A stretch of DNA of 64,000 nucleotides from Ursus arctos (GCF_023065955.2 NC_079873.1:97378128-97442127); one strand, 5' to 3'. Numbered from the stretch's first letter, positions 12,225-24,369 are shown. The notes: generated by a model not told the origin, from the letters alone. Numbers and translations: made by a program.

Positions 12225-13035
12225 TCTTTGATCCCATTCCTGGCACAAAGCTCCTAAAACCCTTTGAATTTCCTAAGTGTTGAGAGAGATTAAGGTGTCT
12301 TTAACTACGTTAACGAGGTTGCTTTTGGAAAGCACTTGAGGATGGGGCTGGTTGGTTGCCAGTGGTGCCAACCCTGTGAGGAGTGGGAGGAGGGGCTGGA
12401 GATGGGATCCAGTCACCAGTGGCCAATGATTTAATCCATCAAGTCTCTGTAATAAGGCCTCCATAAAGACACAAAAGAACAGAGTTCTGAGAGCTTTCAG
12501 GTTGGTGAACACCTGGAGATTGGGGGAGTGGTGAGCTCCGAGTGGGCAGGGAAACCTTGTGTCCTTTCTCTGTACCTTGCTTTATGTGCCTCTTCCATCT
12601 AGCTGTTCTGGGAATTATATGCTTTTATAATAAACTGGTACTCTAGTAAGTAAAAAGCTTCTCTGAGTTCTGTGAGCTGCTCTAGCAAATTAATTGAACC
12701 TGAGAAGAGGGTCTTAGGAGCATCTGATTTATAGCCAGTTAGGAACTACAGGTGATAACCTGAACTTGGAACTGTCCTCTGAAGTCCAGGGAGGCAGTCA
12801 TGGCAGTCTCCAATCTGTAGCCCATTGTCAGAAGCACAGGTAACCTGGGTTTGCAACTGGTGGCAGAAGGTGGTGGTGGTGAGGGCAGTCTTGTTGGACT
12901 GAACCCTTAACCTGTGGAATCTGATACTATCTCGAGGTAGATAGTGTCAGAATTGAGTTGAATTGTAGGACACTCATCTGGTGACTGGAGAATTACTTGG
13001 TGCTCTTTGGGAAGAAAAACACATTGGAATTGGGC
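12225..13035 (+). repeat. LTR-like element (old endogenous retrovirus type)
   Basis: Matches from memory a common eutherian repeat with LTR-like layout: GGCACAAAGCTCCTAAAACC near the start, poly(A) signal AATAAA at 12629-12634, then GAGTTCTGTGAGCTGCTCTA and AGATAGTGTCAGAATTGAGT. No viral gene is present. The family is not named and the LTR status is inferred. Confidence 0.55.
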
Positions 13036-13060
13036 CTCAGAGCCAATTTATCTGTACATG

Positions 13061-13264
13061 TTTTTTTTCCAAGATTTTATTTATTTATTTGACACACAGA
13101 GAGAGACAGCCAGTGAGAGAGGGAACACAGGCAGGGGGAGTGGGAGAGGAAGAAGCAGGCTCCCAGCGGAGCAGGGAGCCTAATGCGGGGCTAGATCCCA
13201 GGATGCTGGGATCATGACCTGAGCCAAAGGCAGATGCTTAACGACTGAGCCACCGAGGTGCCCC
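13061..13264 (-). mobile_element. CAN-SINE
   Basis: Antisense copy next to the LTR-like element. Confidence 0.9.
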
Positions 13265-13279
13265 TATACATATTTTTAT

Positions 13280-13484
13280 CTTTTTTTTTTTTAAAGATTT
13301 TTTAAAATTTATTTGACAGAGAGAGAAACATCCAGTGAGAGAGGGAACACAGGCAGGGGGAATGGGAGAGGAAGAAGCAGGCTCCCAGCGGAGGCGCCTG
13401 ATGTGGGGGCTCGATTCCAGGACTCTGGGATCATGCCCTGAGCTGAAGGCAGATGCTTAACGACTGAGCCACCCAGGCGCCCCC
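13280..13484 (-). mobile_element. CAN-SINE
   Basis: Antisense copy 15 bases from the previous one, followed by an L1 end. Confidence 0.9.
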
Positions 13485-13489
13485 ATACT

Positions 13490-13605
13490 TTTATTTTTTT
13501 AAAAAAATTACTTGAGTTATAGTTGACATACAATATTACATTTGTTTTAGGTGTACAACATAATGAACTTTTGCCTTTTTTTGTGCCATGCCATAAACTA
13601 CCTAA
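13490..13605 (-). mobile_element. L1 3' end fragment
   Basis: Short L1 3' UTR piece (TTATAGTTGACATACAATAT, GGTGTACAACATAATGAACT) directly after a SINE. Confidence 0.6.
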
Positions 13606-14690
13606 TAATTTTCTTGTACATTTGTGTGTCTCTTCCCCCTCTGTTTTAGATTGGAGGCGCTGCTTCTATGAGTAGTTTTGTGTTGTTTTTTTTTTTCCTA
13701 ATTATGTCCAGCAGTGGGATAATGCTGTCAATCAGTATGAACTTTTTAAATCTCTAAGTCACTGAAGATTGAATGTTTTCCAGTAGGCTTGTACCCACCT
13801 AACAGTGCCACCGTAGCTGTGATGTACGGTAACTACATTATCCCTGCTTTGGAGATGTTATTTTAAGCAGTTTTGCCAGTGATATTGCAGATGCTTTTAA
13901 TTTGTGTTTCTTTATTAGCTAGAAGGAACATTTCCTCTTATTTTTGAGCAAGGTATTTTGAGTGTGACAGACAACACTTAAGTTTAACCTGAGGGCCTTT
14001 TAATTATGAGTATATAATAGTTTTCTGGTTAATTACTGGTAGTGATGGTTTTTAGTATTAAGTAGATGTATCTAATTTTTTTAAATTGGATCTGTGCATT
14101 ATTTTGTAATGTCTGTTCATTTTGTGTTTTTAGTTCATTTCAATATACAAGTAGCAGTTACTTAGGAAACCTGCAATAATCTATCCATCCTCTTGTCTAG
14201 CCCAGTGCTAAGTTGCATTCAGTGGACAGTTTGTAGATGAGATGTTTTGAAGTATTTTATAAACAGTATGAGAACCAGGGGGAAAAGCCCAGATTTTTTT
14301 TCTTACTGCAATGTGATCTTTTTAGCAATGAAACCTACAGTGAAATTAAATTTTTAGTAGTTCAGCCTGTTTCTTGATAGTAATGCTTATTTTTAGTTAT
14401 GAGCAGGGGGGTAGATAAAGTAAAATTGGCTGTTAGACATTCTTTTTTAAAAAATTACATGATTAAAAAAATAATTACATGATTGCATTTATAGTTATGT
14501 CAGGTGGTAGTCCAGAGACTACTAGAGGAAGAAAGTCCATAGATTCCCTATTGAGATTTTGTCAGTGCCAAGGCATTGTGAAACCAATGGAAGAAGATAC
14601 TCTTCTTTCTTTAGGATTTCTGAGAATGTTCTGGACTATCTAACTTTCAAGTAATTAAAGATGCACTGGTAACTTTAAAAAAAAAAAAGA

Positions 14691-14889
14691 GGAGCGCCTG
14701 GGTGGCACAGCGGTTAAGCGTCTGCCTTCGGCTCAGGGCGTGATCCCAGTGTTCTGGGATCGAGCCCCACATATCAGGCTCCTCTGCTAAGAGCCTGCTT
14801 CTTCCTCTCCCACTCCCCCTGCTTGTGTTCCCTCTCTCGCTGGCTGTCTCTATCTCTGTCGAATAAATAAATAAAGTCTTAAAAAAAAG
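14691..14889 (+). mobile_element. CAN-SINE, young subfamily, nested
   Basis: Sense copy with CACAGCGGTTAAGCG, part of a three-SINE composite (14691-15183) bounded by TGCACTGGTAACTTT (14662) and TGCACTAGCAGCTTT (15184). Confidence 0.92.
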
Positions 14890-15074
14890 AATTTATTTAT
14901 TTATTTAGAGAGTGCAAGTGGGGGGAGGGATAAAAGAGGGAAAGGGAAAGAGAATCTGAGGCAGACTCTGCGCTAAGTGCAGAGAGCCCGACATGGGGCT
15001 CAATCCCAGGACCCTGGGATTATGACCTGAGCCAAAGGCAGACGCTTAACTGACTGAGCCACCCAGGTGCCCCA
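14890..15074 (-). mobile_element. CAN-SINE, nested
   Basis: Antisense copy, middle member of the composite. Confidence 0.9.
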
Positions 15075-15076
15075 AC

Positions 15077-15183
15077 TTTTTTTTTTTTTTTAAAGTAAAC
15101 ACTATGCCCAATATGGGGCTTGAACCCAGGACCCCTGAGATCAAGAGTTGCATGCTCTACTGACTGAGCCAGCCAGGCACCCC
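15077..15183 (-). mobile_element. Short tRNA-like SINE
   Basis: Antisense short type, probably the first insertion. The outer target duplication fits it, and the other two SINEs lie in its tail. Confidence 0.87.
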
Positions 15184-15379
15184 TGCACTAGCAGCTTTGT
15201 AGTGAAACAGTTTTAAGGTCTGGGGGGAGAAGGTGGGGCAAGTGGAAATATAGAATATTTAATTTTCAAACATTCTATAGATTGATTTACTTTAGTTAGG
15301 AGCATAAATTGTATTTATAGCTTTAGTTAAAATGATCATACATGTACATGTTACAGTATGTTTAAATGTAGTGAATGGA

Positions 15380-15592
15380 GCCCTGCTCCCCTCTTACCAC
15401 AATCACCTTGTTTTATTTTCATAGTAGCTTTTACCACTGCTTGGTATTTTCTTTCTTTCTGGTCTCTCTTTCCCCTGCTAGAATTTAAGCACCATGGGAG
15501 CAGGGGCTTTGTGGTTTAGTGCCGTAACCTTGGTGGCTCTGACAGTGCCTGGTGCCTAGTAGGTACTCAAATATTTGTTGAATGAATGACTT
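15380..15592 (+). repeat. L2 3' end relic
   Basis: Ends in the L2 signature GTGCCTGGTGCCTAGTAGGT ... TTGTTGAATGAATGA. Confidence 0.75.
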
Positions 15593-15616
15593 ATTTAGTA
15601 GTTTATCTGGATATTT

Positions 15617-15714
15617 GGGGTGTCTGTCTGGCTCAGTTGGTAGAGCATGAGACGCTTGATCTCAGGGTCGTGAGTTTGAGCCCCACATTGTGTGTGGAGC
15701 CTACTTAAAAAAAA
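15617..15714 (+). mobile_element. Short tRNA-like SINE
   Basis: Sense copy, GGGGTGTCTGTCTGGCTCAG start, GAGTTTGAGCC B-box-like, A-rich tail. Confidence 0.85.
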
Positions 15715-15799
15715 TAATAGTAATTTTTCTGGACACTAATGAATTATTTAGGAATAAATTCAGTTTTAGTTGTGAATGAACTAAACTTCTGAACTTTTA

Positions 15800-16001
15800 T
15801 TTTTTATTTTTAAAGGTTTTATGTATGTATTTGACAGAGCGAGAGAGGGAACACAAGCTGGGGGAGTGGGAGAGGGAAATGCAGGCTCCCTGCTGAGCCA
15901 GGAGCCAGATGTGGGACTAGATCCGAGGACACTGGGGAGGACACTGGGATCGTGACCTGAGTGGAAGGCAGACGCTTAATGACTGAACCACCCAGGCGCC
16001 C
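15800..16001 (-). mobile_element. CAN-SINE
   Basis: Antisense copy with perfect 19 bp duplication CTAAACTTCTGAACTTTTA at 15781-15799 and 16002-16020. Confidence 0.95.
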
Positions 16002-16549
16002 CTAAACTTCTGAACTTTTAGAAATCACTCAGGGTTTTTTGCTTTTATTTAAATCGTTTTGAGAAGTGGAAGAAGTTTTGAGATCTGAGGGGCTTGTCAA
16101 TATTACTATAGAATACAAAAAATTAGAGGTAAGGCTAAAGAAGACACCAGTCTGCAAAAAGTTCATTAAATAAATCTTGTGCTATATGTGACTATGTCTG
16201 AGCTCATTATCTGAGTTATGACTATTAGCCTATTTTTTTCTGATCATTTTTATCTTCACAAGTTAAGACAAGCTTTTTCTCTTAAGCATCTGATTTGGTG
16301 TATTTCCAAACTTAGTTTCTTTTGCAAGTTGCAGAAAAGAAACCTGAAGCTGGTGAGAAAAGAGTACTTAGAAACTATATTGCTTTTTTGCCACCATCTT
16401 ATAGGAGGATTGGGGGAGGGGAAGTAAGTTTGCTTGCACTGTAGTTTCCAGTGTTGAACATACTACCTAATATTAAATTCCAAATGTGCTGCTCATTATG
16501 TGTGTTAATCAAGTGTAACAGTAGTGAGGATTCCACCATAGTTTTAGTG

Positions 16550-16735
16550 CATTGTAGAGTTCACATAGCACTTTCACTTTGTCCTCATAATAATCTTTTA
16601 GGGGGATGGCAGTCTTGTGGTATTTAGGCAGTTTTACAAAGGAGTTAGCCTTTCGGAGGTGTTCAAGGTCACACAACTAAATTTGGTAAAATAAACTCTA
16701 GAACATGCATCTTTGTTTCTTGGTTCTGTGTTCCT
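16550..16735 (-). repeat. MIR relic
   Basis: Degraded MIR core including CAAGGTCACACAACTAA. Confidence 0.6.
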
Positions 16736-16957
16736 TAGAAATGTAGAATTTTAGATCAGAAAGAAGGTTTAAGGACTCTTAATCTCATATATCTAAGTTA
16801 TGAAGTAATTTAACATTACAGTGCTAATGCACTAGGATTGTAATCTAGCTCTTCTCAGATTGGTTCCATACGGTTTCTAATCTTCTAGGTCTTTGATCTT
16901 GGAAATGTATATGCTACTGAATGAATTGCCTGGCTGGTAACAAAGGTATTTGGGTTT

Positions 16958-17131
16958 TTTTTTTTTTAAGATTTTATTTATTTATTTGACACAGAGAACA
17001 CAAGTAGGGGGAGCAGCAGACCATGGAGAGGGAGAAGTGCACCCCCCCAGCAGGGATCTCAATCCCAGGACTCTGGGATCATGACCTGAGCCGAAGGCAG
17101 ACGCTTAAGGACTGAGCCACCCGGGTGCCCC
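16958..17131 (-). mobile_element. CAN-SINE
   Basis: Antisense copy; GGTATTTGGGTTT flanks at 16945 and 17132. Confidence 0.93.
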
Positions 17132-17214
17132 GGTATTTGGGTTTCTTAGTAGTTTTCTGGTTCATGTGTTTACTTGTAATGGTGAATAGCTTCCCGAAAT
17201 AATTTGTATGTATT

Positions 17215-17445
17215 TTGAGGCATCTTAGGATAGTGGAAAGAACATAAGCCTTAGAGCCACGCAAATTTAGGTTGGAATCTTATACCTCCTTTTCTCAACT
17301 GTGTTACCTTGTGGAAATTACCTAACTTCTTTGTTTTCCCATCTGTAAAATGGGCAGGATATTACCTACCTTAAAATAATTAAAGATAGTGTAATATGTT
17401 AAATTTTCTGACACATGGAATGTGCTCAATAATGTTAATATTATT
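17215..17445 (+). repeat. MIR relic
   Basis: Sense MIR: TAGTGGAAAGAACATAAGCC, CCATCTGTAAAATGGGCAG, TGGAATGTGCTCAATAATG. Confidence 0.75.
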
Positions 17446-17516
17446 TTACAAAATGTCACCTATGAAACTCACTTTTTGCAATACAGAAAGGAACAACTAA
17501 GATGAAAACAAATTTT

Positions 17517-17627
17517 GGGGCTCCTGGCTGGTTCAGTTGGGAGAACATGTGGTGCTTGATCTTGGGGTTGTGGGGTCAAGCCCCACGTTGGGTATAGAGA
17601 TTACTTAAATAAATAAAACTTAAAAAT
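17517..17627 (+). mobile_element. Short tRNA-like SINE
   Basis: Sense copy (GGGGCTCCTGGCTGGTTCAG ... AGAGATTACTTAAATAAAT). Confidence 0.85.
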
Positions 17628-17739
17628 AGGAGAAAGCATTTGTAGCAAATATGACCAAAGATTTTATGTTACTTAGCATTCATGCAAATTGATACAAACA
17701 ACTATTCTGATCTTAAATGTTAGTGGACTTGAAGGTTTT

Positions 17740-17875
17740 AATAATATTACTACCACTTACTGAGTTTTACTAAGTGCCAGACACTAAGTGAAGTGCTTGA
17801 CAGGTGTCATTTTAAGTCCTTAGGCAGTAACCATGCAAAGAATAGGTGCATATTTCCCATTTTACAAATATCCAA
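17740..17875 (-). repeat. MIR relic
   Basis: TAAGTGCCAGACACTAAGTG and CCCATTTTACAAATATCC are MIR-like. Confidence 0.55.
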
Positions 17876-18169
17876 AAATTGTAGAAATGTACCTTATCTC
17901 TAATCAAGAGCCCTAAAATAAACGTTGATCTACTTGGATCTAATAATGAGGAAATCGGGAATAATTCAACATAAAATCTATGTACAGGAAGCAGTGTTAG
18001 TTAAATATTGGGGTCAGTTTTAATGTCTAACAACAAATAAGTAGGTTATGGTACATCATCTCTGGTGGAATTTCATGAAACCCTTAGGAGTTTTTATTAT
18101 GAATATTACAGAAATGGTAGAAATGCATATACCAATGAAAAATTATGCACTATTATCCATTCTGTGTTT

Positions 18170-18352
18170 ATAGTTTTAAAGATACTTATTTATTTTAGAG
18201 TTTAGAGAGAGTGAGCAGGTGAGCAGGGGGAGGGGCAGAGGGAGAGAAGCAGATTCTCCCAACTCGGGGGTCGATCCCACGACCCTGAGATCATGACCTG
18301 AGCTGAAATCAAGAGTTGGATGCTCAACCGACTGACCCATCCAGGCGCCCCT
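18170..18352 (-). mobile_element. CAN-SINE
   Basis: Antisense copy with imperfect GTGTTTATA-containing flanks. Confidence 0.88.
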
Positions 18353-19304
18353 AGTTATGTGTTTATATTTTTGAAAAAATTTACACTTAGGCATTCAGGC
18401 ACACATATATAGACAAAGCATGGGAAGAAAAATGAAAATAAGTGATTTATTTGGGTAATAGATGCTTTGTGATTGTTCTGAGTTTCTTAAAGGTTTTGTG
18501 TGTAATTTTGTGGAAACCAAGGTCATAAGCTTCCTGTTTAGTGTGCCTTGAAGAGCATTGCCCTTAAAATATTCAGGGGGTTTGACCTAGATGACATGGT
18601 CCAGTATTTTGTATCTTATACTTTGAGGGGACTTTAATATTCTCAATTACTGCCTTTTTACTTTATTCTTCCAATGGACTCTCAGCACACATTGTCAGTC
18701 AACCTATAGCATTTTACCGTGGAATTTTAGTACTCTTCTTGTTCTTGAAAATTATAGCCACAATAAGTAGACCTATATTATATAACCATTTTTTCCCTTA
18801 ATGAATTTGAGAATCTTCAACTTCTTGGTGCCATGAAAGAAGCATGCTTTAAGCCCCAGATATATGTCCCAATGCAATATTATGAGGGAAACCACCTACT
18901 GTAATCTTCTATGCCCATTGCTTTTTGTGTAGCTTGTCAATCAGCAAAGCAAATACTTTACTGCCCTCTGCCTTTCAAATTACTTCATACATTTTATGGT
19001 TGATATATTTTATGGTATTTGTGTTCTTTTCTGTTTCATTGCTTCCATAAAAAAGACTGGTTGAGGTGTAGTTTTGATTCCTTCTCCTTTTCCATTCATC
19101 TGTGAGTACTACAAGACACAGTGCACCATTGATTCTTGTATTTCTCATTTATATACTGATTTTAAAATAAGCTTGTTAGAATTTGCCTGTGTAAATAATA
19201 TGATGGTTTTGGTGGTATGAAAACTTACCAGGATACTTTTTCAGTTGTTCCGAGTTGTGTTCCAGTTAAGGGTATTGTTAAATTGATATCCCCCACCGTC
19301 GCCA

Positions 19305-19305
<1 letters not shown>

Positions 19306-19347
<42 letters not shown>

Positions 19348-19381
19348 CGCGTGTGTGTGCGTGTGTGTGTGCGCGCGCGCT
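19306..19381. repeat. Alternating GT/GC microsatellite
   Basis: 76 bases of strict purine-pyrimidine alternation: GT runs broken by two blocks of (GC)n, a pattern able to form Z-DNA. Confidence 0.95.
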
Positions 19382-19415
19382 CTTGTACACACTCCTCCGT
19401 CTGATTTGTTTTTAA

Positions 19416-19640
19416 AAAAATTTTTTTTAAAGTTGATTTACCCATTTGAGAGGGAGAGACTGCTAATGTGCCGCATGCGCGTGTTGGTGGGTGGAGAGGG
19501 AAAGGGTCGAGGGAGAGAATCTCCAAGCTGACTGACTCCCTGCTGAGTGTGGAGCAGGGCTAGATCCCACAGCCCAGGAGGTCATGACCTCAGCCAAAAT
19601 CAAGAGTTGGGTGCTCAGCCGACTTAGCCACCCAGGCACT
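19416..19640 (-). mobile_element. CAN-SINE
   Basis: Antisense, diverged copy with CTGATTTGTTTT flanks at 19401 and 19641. Confidence 0.9.
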
Positions 19641-20037
19641 CTGATTTGTTTTAAACTGATATTCAGGGAACATGTCTGCAAGTGAAACCATTGAGAGTTC
19701 TCTGTATTCTTTGGAATGTTCACCTTTCTTACGTATTTTACACAAACATTGTCTGGAAGACTTACAGGTTCTATAGCATGGTTTTCATGTCTTCAGAGGA
19801 TTTAAAAAATGTTTAGAGCAAACTACTTTGAAAGAAGGCATAACTGTATTATTACTTGTATAAAAATAATGATCTCTGCCCTTGATAAAAATTCAGTACA
19901 GAAGGGGTGTAATGTGAAAAATTCCAATCCCTCCTTTCCCAGTTTCAGAAGTAACCACTGCTAATAGTTTCTTTGTATCTTTCTAGAAATTTTGCAAGCA
20001 TAAACAAATTGTATCATATTTATATGTATTGGTGTGT

Positions 20038-20154
20038 GGGATGCCTGGCTGGCTCAACTGGTGGAGCATGCGACTCTTGATCTCAGGGTTGTGAGTTCGA
20101 GCCCCACATTGGGTGTAGAGATTACTTAAAAATAAACTCTTAAAAAAAAAAAAG
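20038..20154 (+). mobile_element. Short tRNA-like SINE
   Basis: Sense short copy. Its outer duplication is TTATATGTATTGGT (20019 and 20389). Confidence 0.88.
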
Positions 20155-20158
20155 CTTA

Positions 20159-20380
20159 GGTGTGCCTGGGTGGCTTAGTTGGTTAAACGTCCAACTTTTG
20201 ATTTCTGCTTAGGTCATGATCTCAGGGTTGTGAGATTGAGCCCTGCTTCATAGGGCCCATACCCAGTGGGAAGTCTGCTTGAGATGAACCTCTCCCTCTG
20301 TCCCTCCCCCATTCTCATGAATGTGCACAAGCACTCTCTCACACTCTCTCTCAAATAAATAAATCTTTATAGAATTTTTT
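20159..20380 (+). mobile_element. CAN-SINE inserted in the tail of the preceding SINE
   Basis: Sense copy with its own AAAAAGCTTA-type flank on both sides, placed in the A-tail of the short SINE. Confidence 0.88.
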
Positions 20381-20731
20381 TAAAAAGCTTATATGTATTG
20401 GTCTGTAATTTGTTCTTTCCACTTGATGACACTGTCCTACATTTTAAATGCCAGCACATTTTTTAGCAGCAAATACTTCATATTTATGAATCTAATTATC
20501 CCCCATAGCTCTTAAAAATGTAGATTTTTTTCTGGAAATACATGTAATTTAGTGTTTTTTCTTCCAGAAAAAATGGTATTATATTATTCTTTATACTAAG
20601 TTAGCCTAGACAATTTCTGTTGTGTGGGAAGTTCATGGGGAAGTGATTTAGGGCATACTTTATGTCAAAAAACTTTATATATGTATTAGGATGGTGTCTG
20701 TTCAGAGTGATGTGTATAAGATGCAGTTTTT

Positions 20732-20931
20732 GGGGCGCCTGGGTGGCACAGCGGTTAAGCGTCTGCCTTCGGCTCAGGGCGTGATCCCAGCGTTGTGGGA
20801 TCAAGCCCCACATCGGGCTCCTCCGCTGTGAGCCTGCTTCTTCCTCTCCCACTCCCGCTGCTTGTGTTCCCTCTCTCGCTGGCTGTCTCTATCTCTGTCA
20901 AATAAATAAATAAAATCTTTAAAAAAAAAAA
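20732..20931 (+). mobile_element. CAN-SINE, young subfamily
   Basis: Sense copy with duplication AAGATGCAGTTTTT at 20719 and 20932. Confidence 0.95.
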
Positions 20932-21189
20932 AAGATGCAGTTTTTGTCCTCAAAGAGTCCACAGTCTTAATACAGAACATAGCTAAGGAAACAAAAGCAT
21001 TAAAATACTGGATCATTATTGTGATGATGGAAACTTATGTAAAGTACAAGGAATAGAAGGAGGTAGTGATTTTCTGAGAGACTAAAGGGAGTTTTGCTTA
21101 GAAGGGGTGAGTAGTGATTGAGATTCAGTAGAAGTTTATCAGGGCATTCCAAACCAACCAACCTACTCCCTCTCTCCCTCTTGCTCATA

Positions 21190-21525
21190 TGTTGTAGTAG
21201 CATCCAACTGCTCTTAGTTCTCTTAACATACCACGCTGTGTGATGCCTACATGTTCCTTTGCTTGAGCTTTCTAATGCCTGGAATATTCCTGTACCCACT
21301 TGCCAGCATAACTGTATATGTCTTTCCAGATTTAGATTGGGGTCACATGGAAACCATATCTAAGCTCCTCTTTCTCAGTTAAGAGCCACTGCTCTGTGCC
21401 CTGGGGCTTCCTATGCATATTTAATAATGCCAGTGTACTTTCACTGTACTCAGTTGTGTAATTGCTTGTGTGACACCTTCACTGTACTGTGAGCTAATTT
21501 GAGGAGGGTGACTGTGTTTTATTCA
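21190..21525 (-). repeat. L2 relic
   Basis: L2-like text (CCTTTGCTTGAGCTTTCTAA, GCCTGGAATATTCCTGTACC, CACTGTACTGTGAGC). Confidence 0.6.
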
Positions 21526-21527
21526 TT

Positions 21528-21790
21528 TCCCCCAATATTTTATTATGAAAAATTCACAACATATGTAATTGTACAGTGACCACCCGCATATCCATCACCT
21601 AGAGTCTATCTTTAACATTTTGCTATACTTGCTTTGTCAAATATCCATCCATCTAGCCGTTGTTCCCTTCTATCCATCGTTGTTGACTTTTTTTTTTTTT
21701 TTTTGCGTTTCAGAATAAGTTGCAGACATTAGTACCTTTCCTAAAGACGTCAGCATTGTGGTCATTAAATGGAGTTCATGTTTTATTCAT
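21528..21790 (-). repeat. Old L1-type fragment
   Basis: TACAGTGACCACCCGCATAT, ATCCATCACCTAGAGTCTA and AAGTTGCAGACATTAGTACC match an old L1 3' UTR type, with a T run at 21690. Confidence 0.5.
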
Positions 21791-22859
21791 CTTCATCCTT
21801 TTTTTACATTTTGAAAATTGTGCGTGTTATTTTTTATCAGGTATATCACAGTGCTGGTATAGGGGTGCTTAGTATTTGAATTGAAATCCTTTATTTTGTG
21901 CACTTAACTGTAAGTGTATTGCACTTGTAAGGAGCGATTCATTAAGGGGTGGAGTCTAGAGAATGTCATAGAACAGGAGTAATTATTATCATTATTAGAA
22001 TAATTTGTTGTTTAAAGGATGAAATAAATGCTAGGTAAACAGAAAAGGGTAGTTAGGCAATAGATTTGGGGATAGGGTGGGAGGAATAGCTAGATTGAGA
22101 GGATACCAGGAACTGATGTTAGAAGCTAGGGTTTTTATTGGGCTTTAAAGAACGGTTCTAGGTTTGAGGAGAAGGGGGTAGTTACAGCTACAGGCTGGAG
22201 AAACCATACCTTTTGTGGAATAATGAGACAAGAATTGCAATTGGAGCCATAGGTTCAATTTCATTAATAAGAATGTTAGTTTTTGGTTGTTGCAGAATCG
22301 CCTCAGGATTGGGAAGTGGCTTGGTGGTGTTAAAATATGACAAGTGCTAAAAGAGGTTATCTTGTATTTTTCTTAAACTCACAGTTTAAAAAATAAACTT
22401 TATCTGATACTTGTTTTCAGTTAAGCAAACTTTTGTCTTGGGTTATTCATACTTTCTAGAAAGTAGCAGCTCCTGGTGTTTCTGTAGAGTGTAAAAATTG
22501 GAAAGAGGAAGAAGATTCCAGTGGCAAATTGGAAGTCCATATGGAATAAAGTTCCTGGAGATTTGCAATCTTAGTTAACCTAAACTTGGGCAATACCTTC
22601 TAGAAAAGACCCATTTCCTTTTTGTGGAAAGAAGAATGGTATCGTGACCATTGGTGGCTTAGACTCTGGGAAGCTTCTTAAGGACATTTTGGGGAAATGC
22701 ATTGAGCTGTGGGTTTCTGGTATTTGAGTGAATAAGGTTCAGATGATTAAGTGGCCCAAGGCTGGGAAGGGGAAGTGTGTTCGCTTCTCTTCCCAGCTAC
22801 TCATGCCTTCTTTGCCTCTAACACTGGGTCATTCTGTGTATCAGAGGTTGCAGATTCTA

Positions 22860-23220
22860 TGGCTTACAGCAGCTTTTCTTAAAATGTGGTATGGACCCAC
22901 CTATGTAAGGGATTTATGAATAATACAGATATCTGAGCCTTTTATACAGATTACTGAAGAAGCCCTAGGTGTGGGTCCTGTGACATTGCATTTTAATAAG
23001 CGTTTTAGAGACACCTGGGTGGCTCAGTTGGCATCTGCCTTCAGCTCTGGGATGAGTCCCGTGTCAGGCTCCTTGCTCAGTGGGGAACCTGCTTCTCCCT
23101 CTGCCTGCCGCTCCCCCACTTGTGCTCTCTCTCTCTCACATATACATAAATAAAATCTTTTAAAAAATAAGCATTTTATATGATTCTTATGCAGTTGGAA
23201 TTTAAGTGAACCACGGTTTT
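22860..23220 (+). mobile_element. MER5-like hAT relic, split by a SINE
   Basis: Degraded MER5-type sequence (AAAATGTGGTATGGACC, TGACATTGCATTTTAATAAG) resumes after the SINE with TATGATTCTTATGCAGTTGG and ends in GTGAACCACGG. Confidence 0.65.
23008..23165 (+). mobile_element. CAN-SINE (internally shortened)
   Basis: Sense copy with AATAAGCGTTTTA / AATAAGCATTTTA flanks, inserted in the MER5-like relic. Confidence 0.9.
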
Positions 23221-23624
23221 ACACGTAGACTTTTCCATTATTTATTTTTTAAGTGATCAACTGCAGGTATTATGGTGGAGCTACTGCTCCCCCTCAGAAA
23301 AGCACAATTAAAGGCAGCAAATGCCTGTTCACTTTATAATGAGATTGATGGTAAAATGCAGCTGTTGGGGATTTTCTGCTGCTCAAGATTTTGCTAGAGA
23401 TCATTTTGTGTACACAGTTGTAAGGAAACAGTGTTTTTAGTGCATGTATTGAACAAGGTATGTAAGATATTTCAGGGTTTTTTCTGTGTAATCGTTTTAG
23501 ATATTTAAATACAGAGGAAGGAAACCCAACACCTCTTATATTTGAAGTGGGCTGATTCAGAAGACTTTAAGAGCATAATCTCATTTATGTTCTAAAGAGA
23601 TGGTATGTGGATTAGCCTAACAAG

Positions 23625-23735
23625 ATACCCATCTATTTGTGAAGCAAATATGCAGAAGACAGGTTCAAGCCCAGATTTTTGCCTCCACTACCTGTGTGAC
23701 CTTGGGCAAAACTCTTAACCTTTAAAAAAATTCAG
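23625..23735 (+). repeat. MIR relic
   Basis: CTACCTGTGTGACCTTGGGC is the MIR core. Confidence 0.65.
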
Positions 23736-24369
23736 TGTTCATCAGTGTTCAGTGGAAGTTGATGATGTGTTGTAGAAACCATTTTATGACATTACTTAAG
23801 TATTTTGATAAGACTTCTGGTTTTACCATGATGTAGGGGCATTTGTCTTTTTGGGTATGATACAGAAATGAGGTGAACAGAAAACCCTTTGTGAACTTTT
23901 TAAAAAGCATATTGGAGAGAGAGAAAATGTGCAGATTATAAAAAATATGTAAGGGGGGTAGGTAGTGCATCAGAGAATCATGGAGAGTAATGAGCTATCT
24001 CAAGAGGAGATGGCTGATCTCAAATCTCAAGTGCAAAAGATAATATCCTTTGTATGTGGCAATGGGAGCAGATAAAGAGGTGAGCAGACCAGAAGATAAA
24101 GCCTTGGTGGACAAGGTTTAGTCAGACTAGGAGAGATGATAGGGGCTGTATGTAACAACTGTTCTATCGCACAAGGACGCCATTTTAGCAGGATGTGATC
24201 TGTCTTTGTGGAAGCAGTGGAGAGAATCTGTTTTATCAAGCTTGAAAGACTATCCTAACACTTAAAGAGCTTTTTGAAGTTGGCAGGAAAGAGATCATCA
24301 ACCTGTTTGGAAAATGGGCAGATGATATGAATAGAGGGTTTATGGAAAATACAATAAGAATGGCTCTTA

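Larger units (their letters stand above)
19880..20600 (-). repeat. L1M-like fragment, split by SINE pair
   Basis: 19880-20037 and 20389-20600 resemble the 3' region of old L1M elements (AGAAGTAACCACTGCTAATA). The same type appears at 38605-38945 and 48770-49110. Confidence 0.45.

Noticed and set aside
12225..13035. Complete endogenous retrovirus
   Set aside because: Only an LTR-like unit is seen; no gag, pol or env similarity on either side.
19278..19531. Cys-Val or Thr-His repeat proteins over the GT tract
   Set aside because: Low-complexity translation of a microsatellite plus SINE.
20038..20148. Functional tRNA gene
   Set aside because: The tRNA-like head has decayed stems and an A-rich tail; it is a SINE.
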